Origin: an uncultured Clostridia bacterium
Lineage (GTDB): Bacteria > Bacillota > Clostridia > Oscillospirales > Ruminococcaceae
Direction of reading: 5' to 3'
Length of the DNA stretch: 64,000 nucleotides
NCBI GenBank assembly: GCA_947624675.1
Contig: CANQLI010000002.1
Span: forward strand, 1-64,000
Positions 28,173 through 36,420 of this stretch are shown in pieces. The notes below the pieces were generated by a model that saw only the letters and a list, made by a program, of their open reading frames with translations, was not told the DNA's origin and ran no database searches. Each line of letters begins with the position of its first letter. Position 1 is the first letter of the stretch. The position numbers and the translations under genes are program-made.

Positions 28173-29513
28173 TTATAAATAGTTATAGCCTTTGCGATAC
28201 CTAAATATCAGATATATTGTCAGCATAAAGGTAAGCAGTTCTGCAATGGGAATGGCTAACCATACGCCTGTTACCTCCAAAAATCTCGGTAAAACCAAAA
28301 GGAAAATCAAAATAAACCCAAATGTCCGTAAGAAAGAAATCGTTGCGGAAACTTTACCATTTGATAATGCCGTAAATAAAGCAGAAGCGAAAATGTTGCA
28401 GCCAGAGAACAGAAACCCAAATGAAAAGATAGAAAATCCATTCTTGGTAATTTCAAAAACATTCTTATTGTTTTCAGCAAATATCTTAGCAATGCTTTCT
28501 CCTGCAAAAAAGGAAAGCAGAAATACGAAAACAGAAATCACAAATATAAAGCAGAAACAAATACGGACTACTTTCTTTAGTTGTTTTACATTCTCGCTTC
28601 CATAGTTATAGCTTATAATGGGGGCTACTCCCATAGAAAATCCGATATAAAGAGTCGTCAACAGGAACTGTGAATATATGATAACCGTAATCGCTGCCAC
28701 ACCGTCCTCGCCCAATAGCTTCATCATTGTCGCATTGAACAGAAATGTAGTAACGGCAGTTGACAACTGGCTGACCATTTCGGATGCACCGTTTGAACAA
28801 CTCTTTAACAAAACAGAGGCATCCATTTGGGGCTTGCAAAAATGGAGTTCACTCCTGCCAGTCAGAAAAAATATTGTACCGATAACTGTTGGTATCATAT
28901 ATCCGATACCTGTACCAAGAGCGGCTCCCTTTATTCCCATGTGTAGTAAAACAATAAAAATATAATCAAAAGCAATATTGGCAAGCCCCGCCAGAATGGA
29001 AAGTATCAATCCCAAAGTAGGTTTTCCTGCAGTCACAAATAGATTTTGATACAGCACCTGCATGATATTACCAATGACAAAAATAAGCTGTATAGCCAGA
29101 TAGTCCTTGCAATATGGGAATAGAATTTCACTTGCGCCCAATCCCCAGATAATTTTATCAAGAAATAACAGCCCGATTATAGTAATAACCAAACCTGTAA
29201 TGCCCCCTGTAATAATGATGAGCGTAAAATTACTTCGGGCTTCTTCTATATTTCCACTTCCCATTTTTTTTGCAACAATCGCACTTCCGCCTGTTGCAAG
29301 CATCGTCCCTAATCCAACAATGATGTTAATAACAGGACAGACGATATTGATAGAGGATAAAGCGTTTGTGTCAACAAAACGGGCTACAAAAATAGTATCA
29401 ATTATGGTATAGAGTCCCATAAAAACCATCATAACCATACTTGGGAATGCAAATTTGATAAGTGATAGAGTATGGAACTCTTTTGCCAGTGGATTTCTTT
29501 GTACTTCAAGCAT
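28173..29513 (-). CDS. MATE family efflux protein (ICE cargo)
   Basis: A 446-residue twelve-helix exporter. Features: MGLYTIIDTIFVARFVDTNALSSINI in helix 1, LATGGSAIVAKKMG, and SYNYGSENVKQLKK between halves. The frame extends to 29570, but ATG 29513 with AAGGAGG upstream is preferred and overlaps the end of the AraC-GNAT gene by 8 bases, so expression is coupled. It is only distantly like the host MATE at 21.5 kb. Substrate unknown; export of an antimicrobial or dye-like compound is a guess from the family. Confidence 0.88.
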   Translation of the reverse strand: MLEVQRNPLAKEFHTLSLIKFAFPSMVMMVFMGLYTIIDTIFVARFVDTNALSSINIVCPVINIIVGLGTMLATGGSAIVAKKMGSGNIEEARSNFTLIIITGGITGLVITIIGLLFLDKIIWGLGASEILFPYCKDYLAIQLIFVIGNIMQVLYQNLFVTAGKPTLGLILSILAGLANIAFDYIFIVLLHMGIKGAALGTGIGYMIPTVIGTIFFLTGRSELHFCKPQMDASVLLKSCSNGASEMVSQLSTAVTTFLFNATMMKLLGEDGVAAITVIIYSQFLLTTLYIGFSMGVAPIISYNYGSENVKQLKKVVRICFCFIFVISVFVFLLSFFAGESIAKIFAENNKNVFEITKNGFSIFSFGFLFSGCNIFASALFTALSNGKVSATISFLRTFGFILIFLLVLPRFLEVTGVWLAIPIAELLTFMLTIYLIFRYRKGYNYL

Positions 29514-30360
29514 TATGTGTGTCCTCCTTGTTTTTCGGAAGAAGCACGAAACGCTGTGTTGGATACCCATATTCTACAAGCAGTTCCCTTTCAGCAAAAC
29601 CAAGACGGCAATATTCTTCACGGTATCCTGTATCAGCCTTATCACCTGCACGGTATGTAGTCAAACTGATTTCTTTTCCATAGAGCAGTTCGTCAACCAG
29701 CTTATCAAGAAACAGCTTGGTAATTCCAAGATTTCGATATTGTGGGTGTACAGCAAAAAAATCTATGCTCCCTGTGTCGGCTGAAAATCCCATAATACCG
29801 ATTGCCATGCCCTCGTCCCGCAAAATCAAAGCTTTTTTGTCAGCAATATATTGATGCAGATTTTCAATATATTCTGTTTTATTCAAGCAAGGGTAGCCAT
29901 CAATCGTTAGGCTTACCAACTCCATCCAATCGTCAATATCCGCAGATGTGGCAAAGTGTATATCATCTTTCGTAAAGTCCATTGTCACAAGCTCCTCCTT
30001 CAAATAGATTTCCAGTTGCAGCGGGTAAAATGCCTCCGCTTCCCGAAATTGGGCAGGAGTAGTCTTATACATTGCTTTGAAAATACCCGTAAACGCCTGT
30101 TGGCTTTCATATCCGCTGATGAGGGCAATTTCAATAATCGGTTTTTGTGAAAACACCAAAAGTTTTGCTGCTTCGGTAAGTTGCCGTCTTTGTGCATAAT
30201 CATGAATAGTCAAGCCGACTGTTTTGGTAAAAACCCGATGCAGGTGGAATTTAGAATAGTGTAATGCAGCCGCTACTATATCTAATTCCAACTTATCATT
30301 CAGATTATCTTCAATGTATCGAATAGCTTGCGAAACAATGCGTACTGTCTGACCTTGCAT
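29506..30360 (-). CDS. AraC-type regulator fused to a GNAT acetyltransferase domain
   Basis: A 284-residue two-domain protein. Residues about 8-105 form an AraC/XylS double helix-turn-helix (LDIVAAALHYSKFHLHRVFTKTVG and IIEIALISGYESQQAFTGIFK). Residues about 130-270 form a GNAT domain (AIGIMGFSADTGSIDFFAVHPQYRNLGITKLFLDKL). The combination suggests a regulator that senses or modifies a small molecule. It overlaps the MATE gene and probably controls it or contributes to the same resistance. RBS AAGGAGGG. Confidence 0.85.
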   Translation of the reverse strand: MQGQTVRIVSQAIRYIEDNLNDKLELDIVAAALHYSKFHLHRVFTKTVGLTIHDYAQRRQLTEAAKLLVFSQKPIIEIALISGYESQQAFTGIFKAMYKTTPAQFREAEAFYPLQLEIYLKEELVTMDFTKDDIHFATSADIDDWMELVSLTIDGYPCLNKTEYIENLHQYIADKKALILRDEGMAIGIMGFSADTGSIDFFAVHPQYRNLGITKLFLDKLVDELLYGKEISLTTYRAGDKADTGYREEYCRLGFAERELLVEYGYPTQRFVLLPKNKEDTHNA

Positions 30361-30452
30361 TAAGCTCCCTCCTTTCCAATGAGATATGATAACACAAAAA
30401 AATTTCTATCTTTTCATCATTCTTGCTATTTTTTGAAACTGACGGCTATTTC

Positions 30453-31340
30453 TTAACATGGCAAGAAAAGATAAATATATAGTTTGCCTTCTTTATATTC
30501 TGCCGTTATCGTTCCATTCATTTGTTCAATCAGTATTCTGGCTATCGACAAGCCAAGTCCCGTCGATTTTCTTGCATTTTCAAGCGTATAAAAACGGTCA
30601 AAAAGTCTTTCAACCTGTACTTCGGTCATTTCTGACGCTGTATTTGAGAATGTAATATTACCATCATTGTCCATAATAATATCCAAATTTCCATCACTAT
30701 ACTTTATCGCATTATTCAAAAGATTAGAAAAGATACGTGTCAATGATGCTTGGTCAAGGTTTCTTATTATTCTTTTTTGAGTTATTTTGATATTTGGAGT
30801 TATATTTTTTTCCTGCAAAGCCGCATAAAAGCCTAAAATGCTTTCCTCCAAAATTCGATTTACCGCTACAGGCTGCACTTTTCTTTCACAATCTGGAGAT
30901 GTAATAACAGAATAACGGAATAGTTCTTCTGTAAGCTGACTTAATGCTTCTGTACGATTTCTTATAATCTCAATATACCGCTCCGATTTTTTATTCTGCT
31001 CAGTTTTATCGAGTAGGTCTAAATAACTGCTAATAGCTGTAAGCGGTGTGCGTAAATCATGAGAAATATTCGTAATTGCATTTTTCAATTCTATGTCGCC
31101 TTGCTGAAAGTGTAGCCGCCTTTTGCGTAATTCTTTAAGTTGAAGATTTATATTGTTAGCAAGGTAGCACATTATTTTATCTTCGGTAGATATTGAAATT
31201 AGAGTATTAGTATCGCTCATTAACTTTTCTGAAAGCTCCGTACAAATTTCTTTTGCGGCTTTACGCATGACAAAGATTTTTATTCCAAGCACAATAACAG
31301 AAATTAGTAAAATTATGCAGAGCAAAACAAGCCAAATCAC
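30453..31340 (-). CDS. Sensor histidine kinase (small, one-helix type)
   Basis: A 295-residue kinase with a single N-terminal membrane helix (about 2-25), a linker, the phospho-acceptor H box ISHDLRTPLTAISSYLDLLD near residue 95, and a C-terminal ATPase domain with N box (LLNNAIKYS) and G box (RKSTGLGLSIARIL). There is almost no extracellular domain, as in intramembrane-sensing kinases linked to peptide-antibiotic ABC exporters. It is co-transcribed with the adjoining ABC exporter, and the cognate response regulator is at 33.2 kb. Confidence 0.9.
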   Translation of the reverse strand: MIWLVLLCIILLISVIVLGIKIFVMRKAAKEICTELSEKLMSDTNTLISISTEDKIMCYLANNINLQLKELRKRRLHFQQGDIELKNAITNISHDLRTPLTAISSYLDLLDKTEQNKKSERYIEIIRNRTEALSQLTEELFRYSVITSPDCERKVQPVAVNRILEESILGFYAALQEKNITPNIKITQKRIIRNLDQASLTRIFSNLLNNAIKYSDGNLDIIMDNDGNITFSNTASEMTEVQVERLFDRFYTLENARKSTGLGLSIARILIEQMNGTITAEYKEGKLYIYLFLPC

Positions 31341-31353
31341 GATACCACCTCCT

Positions 31354-32157
31354 TTACTTCATATCCTTTTTGCTAAAAATCAGAACACCGCATATCACTG
31401 TTATTACAGCGAAGAGTGCTGAATATACTGGCAATCTAAATGGGTGGAAAACCGTATTACTTGTGATTTGTAAACATTGTCCCATAGGCATAAAATCATA
31501 TAAAAATTCTAATGCAGACTGAGAAACCATATCGCCTGATAAAAAAGAAAACACATCAGATATGGATTCTCCATTATAAAAACTGAACACCAATCTCCGA
31601 GTTACGCCTGCTATCATGTAACTCACAAGGAAAGTAATAATAGAGATTACTGTTGATATTGTTTTATTATGGATTAGCATTGCAACCATTGTAAAAAAGC
31701 CCGCAAACGCAATCAACATCATTATTCCGCTTAAGTAATGTAAAAGAAACAACATTGGATTTATCATATGCCATCCAAACATTCCAATTCCCAAAAGGAT
31801 TACAATTACACTTGAAATAAGAGTAATAAAAATATTTACCAAGCATACAGTCATAAAATTAGCCAAGTAGACATTTTTTCTTGTGTGTCCCACAATAAGC
31901 CTGTTCCTCATCGTTCCATCACTGTATTCTGTTCCGATAAAAATACTGCTGAAAATAGGACAGAAGAAACTAATAATGGAGAGCGGGGACAGCAGGTAAT
32001 AGTTTATTTGTACGATAGAGTTTCCAACATATGAAGCTTTTTCAATATAATTCATAATTAGCAGGAATACGCTATATCCTATGGTTACAAGCAACCCAAT
32101 CCAAAAGAATTTGCTTTTTTGCAGCCGTATTCTATTTGCAGATAATAATTTAAGCAT
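31354..32157 (-). CDS. ABC-2 type exporter permease
   Basis: A 267-residue membrane protein with six predicted helices, of the permease type found with BcrA-like ATPases. The open frame extends to 32232, but ATG 32157 has GGGAGGTG seven bases upstream and gives MLKLLSANRIRLQKSKFFWIG. It overlaps the end of the ATPase gene by 8 bases. It forms the membrane part of the exporter, likely for a peptide antibiotic. Confidence 0.85.
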   Translation of the reverse strand: MLKLLSANRIRLQKSKFFWIGLLVTIGYSVFLLIMNYIEKASYVGNSIVQINYYLLSPLSIISFFCPIFSSIFIGTEYSDGTMRNRLIVGHTRKNVYLANFMTVCLVNIFITLISSVIVILLGIGMFGWHMINPMLFLLHYLSGIMMLIAFAGFFTMVAMLIHNKTISTVISIITFLVSYMIAGVTRRLVFSFYNGESISDVFSFLSGDMVSQSALEFLYDFMPMGQCLQITSNTVFHPFRLPVYSALFAVITVICGVLIFSKKDMK

Positions 32158-33064
32158 TACCGACACCTCCCACAAGATTGATATAGTAATTTTCAAGGTT
32201 TTCGTCACGCTCCTGCATAGACATAACCTCACAATTTTCAGCAGAAAGCTTTGATACCAATTCTGTAATACTTATTTCTCCGAAAACATCTGCTTCGGAA
32301 TCAGACAGAATAGTGTACTCAATTCCGATTTCATCTAATACTTTGCTTAGTGCTTTTACATCTGATACAACCAAGTGAACACATTTGCGGCAGGCAGCTT
32401 CCAGTTCTGAAGCACTAATTTCTTTGACCATTTGCCCATTATCAATAAAACCAAAATATGTTGCTAATCGAGATAATTCGTCAAGAATATGGCTTGAAAT
32501 CAGCACGGTGATTCCATATTCCCGATTAAGTTTTAGGATTATTTCTCGTATTTCTACAATGCCCTGTGGGTCTAATCCGTTGATAGGCTCATCTAAAACA
32601 AGAAAATCTGGGTCGCCAACAATAGCAACCGCAATCCCTAATCTTTGACGCATACCAAGAGAAAAGTCCTTTGCTTTTTTCTTACCCGTGTTTTCAAGAC
32701 CGACCATCTTCAAAACATCTGGTATTCCCTCAAAAGACGGCAATCCAAGAACACGATATTGTACCTTTAAATTATCCTCTGCTGTCATATCCAAATAGAT
32801 GGACGGTGTTTCTACAACAGCACCAACGCGGCGGCGAGCCTTTGTTATCTCTTTTTGCTTATTACTGATTCCATAAATGGAATATTCGCCGCTTGAAGGT
32901 TTCTGTAGCCCGCAAATTAGACGAATAAGAGTTGTTTTACCTGCACCGTTCTTTCCGACAAAGCCGTAGATTGAGCCTTTCGGAACACTCATAGTAAGTC
33001 CATTTAATGCTTTGTAGTGACCATAGTTCTTCTTCAAAGAATTTGTTTTGAGAACATATTCCAT
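32150..33064 (-). CDS. ABC transporter ATPase (BcrA-like)
   Basis: A 304-residue ATPase with Walker A GKNGAGKTTLIRL near residue 38, Q-loop, signature FSLGMRQRLGIA near 135, Walker B FLVLDEPINGLDP near 158 and H-loop ISSHILDELS. The C-terminal extension (about 220-304) is typical of the BcrA/lantibiotic-immunity subfamily. RBS AAGGAGGTC. It is preceded by three phased GTTGAGA repeats, probable response-regulator sites. Confidence 0.93.
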   Translation of the reverse strand: MEYVLKTNSLKKNYGHYKALNGLTMSVPKGSIYGFVGKNGAGKTTLIRLICGLQKPSSGEYSIYGISNKQKEITKARRRVGAVVETPSIYLDMTAEDNLKVQYRVLGLPSFEGIPDVLKMVGLENTGKKKAKDFSLGMRQRLGIAVAIVGDPDFLVLDEPINGLDPQGIVEIREIILKLNREYGITVLISSHILDELSRLATYFGFIDNGQMVKEISASELEAACRKCVHLVVSDVKALSKVLDEIGIEYTILSDSEADVFGEISITELVSKLSAENCEVMSMQERDENLENYYINLVGGVGNA

Positions 33065-33109
33065 AGTCTGACCTCCTTTTCTTCGGTGCTTTTACTCTAC
33101 CGCAAAATC

Positions 33110-33150
33110 GTTGAGAAAGCCGTTATACAAATGTTGAGATTTTGTTGAGA
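33110..33150 (-). promoter_or_regulatory. Phased direct repeats upstream of the ABC genes
   Basis: The motif TCTCAAC (minus strand; GTTGAGA on plus) occurs at 33150-33144, 33139-33133 and 33116-33110. Start-to-start distances are 11 and 23 bases, i.e. one and two helical turns. OmpR-family response regulators bind such direct repeats; the neighbouring regulator is the natural candidate. Confidence 0.5.
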
Positions 33151-33152
33151 AT

Positions 33153-33827
33153 TTAATCCTTTTTCATTCTAAATCCAATTCCCCACACTGTTTCTATATA
33201 CTCTTTACCGTTCATCTCATATAACTTTGCCCGCAGATGGCTTATATGGGTTCTTAATGAGCTTTCTGTACAGTCTGGCGTATCCTCTCCAATAAGGTCA
33301 AGAAGCCTGGATTTTGATACTATCTGTGTTTGGTTTTGAATTAGCAATTTCAAAATGGCGTATTCTGTTCTCGTAAGACCAGTTTTTTCAGTCCCGATTT
33401 TGACTTCGTGCGTATCGGTATAAAGCTCTATATCTTCAAAAGACAGAACTCTTGACTTCCCACATGATTCATAAGTGCGAAGATGTACTGTAATACGAGC
33501 CAATAATTCATTCATGTAAAAAGGCTTGGTCACATAATCTACTGCACCGTCCAGTAAAAGCTCGACCTTGTTATTTATATCTGCTTTCGCACTTATAACG
33601 ATAACAGGGATTCCTTTGATATGCGAAAGAACTTCCTCGCCGCTTAATCCCGGCAACATCAAGTCAAGCAAAACAAGGTCGGGTCTTGCTTGCGACAAAA
33701 CAAATATGGCTTCCGTTCCAGAATATGCACGGGAAACACGAAACCCTTCATTCGTAAGTGTTTCTTCAAGTGCGTTTCCAATATGTAAGTCATCATCAAT
33801 TATTAATATGTTTTTCAAGTGATACAT
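33153..33827 (-). CDS. OmpR-family response regulator
   Basis: A receiver domain (IIDDDLHIGN, phospho-acceptor Asp in DLVLLDLMLPG, SAKAD, and Lys in YVTKPFYMNEL) is followed by a winged-helix DNA-binding domain (about 140-225, ending EYIETVWGIGFRMKK). Start is uncertain: ATG 33827 abuts the RBS AAGGGAG, while TTG 33818 is correctly spaced and gives MKNILIIDDD. Both lie within the end of the upstream HTH gene. Partner of the histidine kinase at 30.5 kb. Confidence 0.9.
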   Translation of the reverse strand: MYHLKNILIIDDDLHIGNALEETLTNEGFRVSRAYSGTEAIFVLSQARPDLVLLDLMLPGLSGEEVLSHIKGIPVIVISAKADINNKVELLLDGAVDYVTKPFYMNELLARITVHLRTYESCGKSRVLSFEDIELYTDTHEVKIGTEKTGLTRTEYAILKLLIQNQTQIVSKSRLLDLIGEDTPDCTESSLRTHISHLRAKLYEMNGKEYIETVWGIGFRMKKD

Positions 33828-34008
33828 CTCCCTTCTCTTGGCTCTTAAATCGTGCATCAGCAGGCTTTTTCGCACCTTTAGGGATAAGCCAAACTCGATT
33901 TACATTCAAAACGCCATCAATACGGTTTTCCTTGCAGAGCCGTTGTACCCACCGAAGTGACACATTCCATTTTTCTGCGGCTTCCTGTGCTGTCATATAT
34001 TCAAACAT
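33796..34008 (-). CDS. Excisionase-like HTH DNA-binding protein
   Basis: A 70-residue protein with a MerR/excisionase-type helix-turn-helix (TAQEAAEKWNVSLRWVQRLCKENRIDG), followed by a basic wing (VWLIPKGAKKPADARFK). GGAGGTC lies six bases before the ATG. It is first in the cargo operon and overlaps the response regulator. It may regulate the operon or take part in ICE recombination. Confidence 0.75.
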   Translation of the reverse strand: MFEYMTAQEAAEKWNVSLRWVQRLCKENRIDGVLNVNRVWLIPKGAKKPADARFKSQEKGDVSLEKHINN

Positions 34009-34037
34009 ATTTGACCTCCAAATTCGTACTGTAATAT

Positions 34038-34066
34038 AGTATAGCCGTTTGAACGAACCGTATCAA
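34038..34066 (-). promoter_or_regulatory. Promoter of the cargo operon
   Basis: On the minus strand TTGATA (34066-34061), 17-base spacer, TATACT (34043-34038), about 30 bases before the HTH gene. Confidence 0.7.
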
Positions 34067-34099
34067 GTGTGCAAATGTGAATTTTCGCTGCCACAACAT

Positions 34100-34129
34100 A
34101 GAGATTAAATCTCTTATTACGAGAGATTT
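34100..34129. promoter_or_regulatory. Triple half-site operator in the divergent intergenic region
   Basis: AGAGATT-A-AATCTCT (34100-34114) is a perfect 15-base palindrome. AAATCTCT (34107-34114) also pairs with AGAGATTT (34122-34129) across 7 bases. Three alternating half-sites between the divergent HTH and XRE genes suggest autoregulation by the XRE protein. Confidence 0.45.
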
Positions 34130-34201
34130 CAGACCGTTCAACCAGAAGTCATATCTCTGTAAAATATAAGAGTAGGATTTTCAGAGAGCAGGTGGTAGCT
34201 T

Positions 34202-34561
34202 ATGGATAAAAGGAACAACGATTTTGCCTTTGATTTCAAGCCGATAGGACAGGCAATCAAAGCCGCCCGAAAAGCGCAGGGCATGACCAGAGAGCAGCTT
34301 GCCCGTATCATTGATTATGACCCCAGACACCTCCAAGCCATCGAAAACGAAGGGCAGTATCCGAGCTTGGAGCTGTTCATTCAGCTTGTCACGATGTTTG
34401 GCGTGTCGGTGGACGAATACATACATACGGACAAAAAGGCGGAGAAAAGCTCCGTCCGCAGGCGTGTGGACGCTTCCCTTGACCAATTAAGCGATAAAGA
34501 GCTGTCCGTCATCGAAGCAACCGTAAATGGGCTATGTAAGGCAAAAGAGCCAGAGGAATAA
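34202..34561 (+). CDS. XRE-family transcriptional regulator
   Basis: A 119-residue protein with an N-terminal HTH_3 domain (about 15-75: IKAARKAQGMTREQLARIIDYDPRHLQAIENEGQYPSL in part) and a short helical C-terminus. It is the only clearly plus-strand gene in this part of the ICE and is divergent from the cargo operon, the usual place for a control gene. RBS AGGTGG. A terminator overlaps its stop codon. Confidence 0.85.
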   Translation: MDKRNNDFAFDFKPIGQAIKAARKAQGMTREQLARIIDYDPRHLQAIENEGQYPSLELFIQLVTMFGVSVDEYIHTDKKAEKSSVRRRVDASLDQLSDKELSVIEATVNGLCKAKEPEE

Positions 34562-34580
34562 ACCTCTGGTTTTTCTTTTG
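34550..34580 (+). terminator. Terminator of the XRE gene
   Basis: CCAGAGG-AATAAA-CCTCTGG followed by TTTTTCTTTT; the left arm includes the last codons of the XRE gene. Confidence 0.85.
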
Positions 34581-34587
34581 CCCTTTT

Positions 34588-36381
34588 CTAATATGCGACT
34601 ACGCCGTAACCATAGATTGAACTGCTCCCGATAGGATAGCTCTGCTGTTTGCAGGCATCCCCAGAGTTACCCTCCACGGTGTAAACCGTTCCATTCTCAC
34701 ATTTCTCCACGATTCCCACATGGTCGATAGAGCCGTCATTCCCCCAATCAAAAAAGATAATGTCGCCGGTCTGCGGCTCATAATTTCTATCCTGCCATTG
34801 CCCTTTGCCTTTGAACCAGTTTACGCCGTCCGAACATAGGGAGAATTTCGGGATGATACCGCTTTCCAGATAGCCGCATTGGTCGGCACACCACGATACG
34901 AAGCAGGCACACCATTCCACACGCCCGTCAAATCCGTACCAGCTCCAGTAGGGCTGACCGCCCTCATTGCCGAGCTGCGTCAGGGCAACCTCCACGATTG
35001 CCTGATTGCCGCCGCTTGTAAATGCCCGTCCGTATGGATAGTACCGAAGCACATGGGCGGGATACTGCGTGTCGCCGTATTTTTCCCAACCTAACCGCTG
35101 TGCCTGCATGGTGGAGAACTCCACCGCATTGGCATAGGAATAGCCGCCGTAGTTGCTCTTTGCCCAAGAGATATAGCCATTCCCGAAGTTATAGCCCTGT
35201 AAGGCGAGCTTGATATGCTCCATGTCAATGGGGTTTTCCACCTCAGCGGAGATAAGAGCCGCCTTTAACTCCTGTACGCCGCACTGGATAGAATACTCTG
35301 GGTCTTTAATCCCGTTCGGCTCATGGGGATACCTTGTGTTAAAGCTGCCCTCCGCCGCCTGCATGGGGTCAAGCCCACGCCCGCCGCTTTCCTGCATCAT
35401 CACCGCCTTGATAAGCTCCACATATTCGGGGATGCCGTACTGCTTCGCATACTTCTGTATCAAAGGCTCGTAGGCTTCCACCTCCGCACTGACAGGGGTA
35501 TAGGAAGTGCTGTCGCTGCCGCCGCCAAATAATGCTACGGCACACCCAAGCAAAACGACAATCAGAATAATCACGACAGCAATCCAGCCGCCTGCAATAA
35601 GGGCAGAAATCAATGCCTTTGTGCCTGCAATAATCGCCCTGACTGCGGCAATGGTGGCTCTGACTGTGGCTTTCGTTGCTTCGGCTGTCGCCTTTGCGGT
35701 GGCTTTCGCCGCCTGTGCCGCTTTCTGGGCGGCTTTGGCTGATGCCTTCGCCGTTTTCTGTGCCGCCTTTGCTGTCTGCTCTGTGGTCTTAATCGCTGTC
35801 TTAGAGGTCGCCTGCGCGGTTTTCACGCCTTTTTCCGTTGCCTTGACCGTTCCTCTGGCGGTAGTCTTTACCGTCTTTTCCGCATTTCTGGCGGTGGTCT
35901 TGATTGTCCTTTTTCCCTGCTGTCTTGTCTTTATCAGCGAATTTGCCGCTGTCTGGGGAGCTTCGGGCTTCGCAGGAACATCGGAAACAGGGGAACGGCT
36001 CGCTGCCCCGTTTCGGATCAGTGAACCGTTCTGTTCTGCAGCAGCCTGTGCTTTTTTCTGCTCGGCAGCTTTCACCGCCCTTTTCGCCTTAAAATCGGCA
36101 AGTTTGTCCTTTGTCTTTCCGATATTCTCCCTTGTTGCCGCCACGCTTTTCTGTCCCTGCTTATTGAATTGGTGGATACCCTTGTCTTTCATACGCCCCG
36201 AAGCATGGGAAAACTTGTCGGCGGCATATTCCGTAGGCGAATTTTCTTCCGCATAATAGCCCTGCTCCGCCTTGTCCTTAGTCTTGGCATAAGCGGATTT
36301 CATGCGTTCGCCTGCGATAGCGGCTTTGTCTAAAGTCTTTATTGTGCCTTTGACCGCATCTCTGGTTTTTATATCAGCCAT
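34588..36381 (-). CDS. VirB1-like cell-wall hydrolase (lysozyme-like plus CHAP domains)
   Basis: A 597-residue protein that opens peptidoglycan for the conjugation channel. Residues 1-255 are a cytosolic Ala/Lys/Thr-rich low-complexity region (many TAKAxAKAT-type repeats). One membrane helix is at about 258-285 (GGWIAVVIILIVVLLGCAVAL). A lysozyme-like domain follows (about 305-450; KAVMMQESGGRG has the predicted catalytic Glu). The C-terminal CHAP/NlpC-type amidase domain has the active Cys in EWCACFVSWCADQ and His in IDHVGIVE. Equivalent to Tn916 orf14 and the CTn cell-wall hydrolases. Last gene of the transfer operon. Confidence 0.9.
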   Translation of the reverse strand: MADIKTRDAVKGTIKTLDKAAIAGERMKSAYAKTKDKAEQGYYAEENSPTEYAADKFSHASGRMKDKGIHQFNKQGQKSVAATRENIGKTKDKLADFKAKRAVKAAEQKKAQAAAEQNGSLIRNGAASRSPVSDVPAKPEAPQTAANSLIKTRQQGKRTIKTTARNAEKTVKTTARGTVKATEKGVKTAQATSKTAIKTTEQTAKAAQKTAKASAKAAQKAAQAAKATAKATAEATKATVRATIAAVRAIIAGTKALISALIAGGWIAVVIILIVVLLGCAVALFGGGSDSTSYTPVSAEVEAYEPLIQKYAKQYGIPEYVELIKAVMMQESGGRGLDPMQAAEGSFNTRYPHEPNGIKDPEYSIQCGVQELKAALISAEVENPIDMEHIKLALQGYNFGNGYISWAKSNYGGYSYANAVEFSTMQAQRLGWEKYGDTQYPAHVLRYYPYGRAFTSGGNQAIVEVALTQLGNEGGQPYWSWYGFDGRVEWCACFVSWCADQCGYLESGIIPKFSLCSDGVNWFKGKGQWQDRNYEPQTGDIIFFDWGNDGSIDHVGIVEKCENGTVYTVEGNSGDACKQQSYPIGSSSIYGYGVVAY

Positions 36382-36420
36382 AAAAATCGACCTCCTTTCC
36401 CAGAGGATTTTACGGTCATG

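Noticed and set aside
35507-36256. Plus-strand 249-codon open frame
   Set aside because: It is antisense to the Ala/Lys/Thr-rich region of the VirB1-like gene; the open frame results from its low-complexity codons.
34588-36381. Repeated TAKAxAKAT-type segments as a CRISPR or tandem DNA repeat
   Set aside because: They are imperfect amino-acid-level repeats inside a coding region, without regular repeat-spacer structure. No CRISPR array was seen anywhere in the window.
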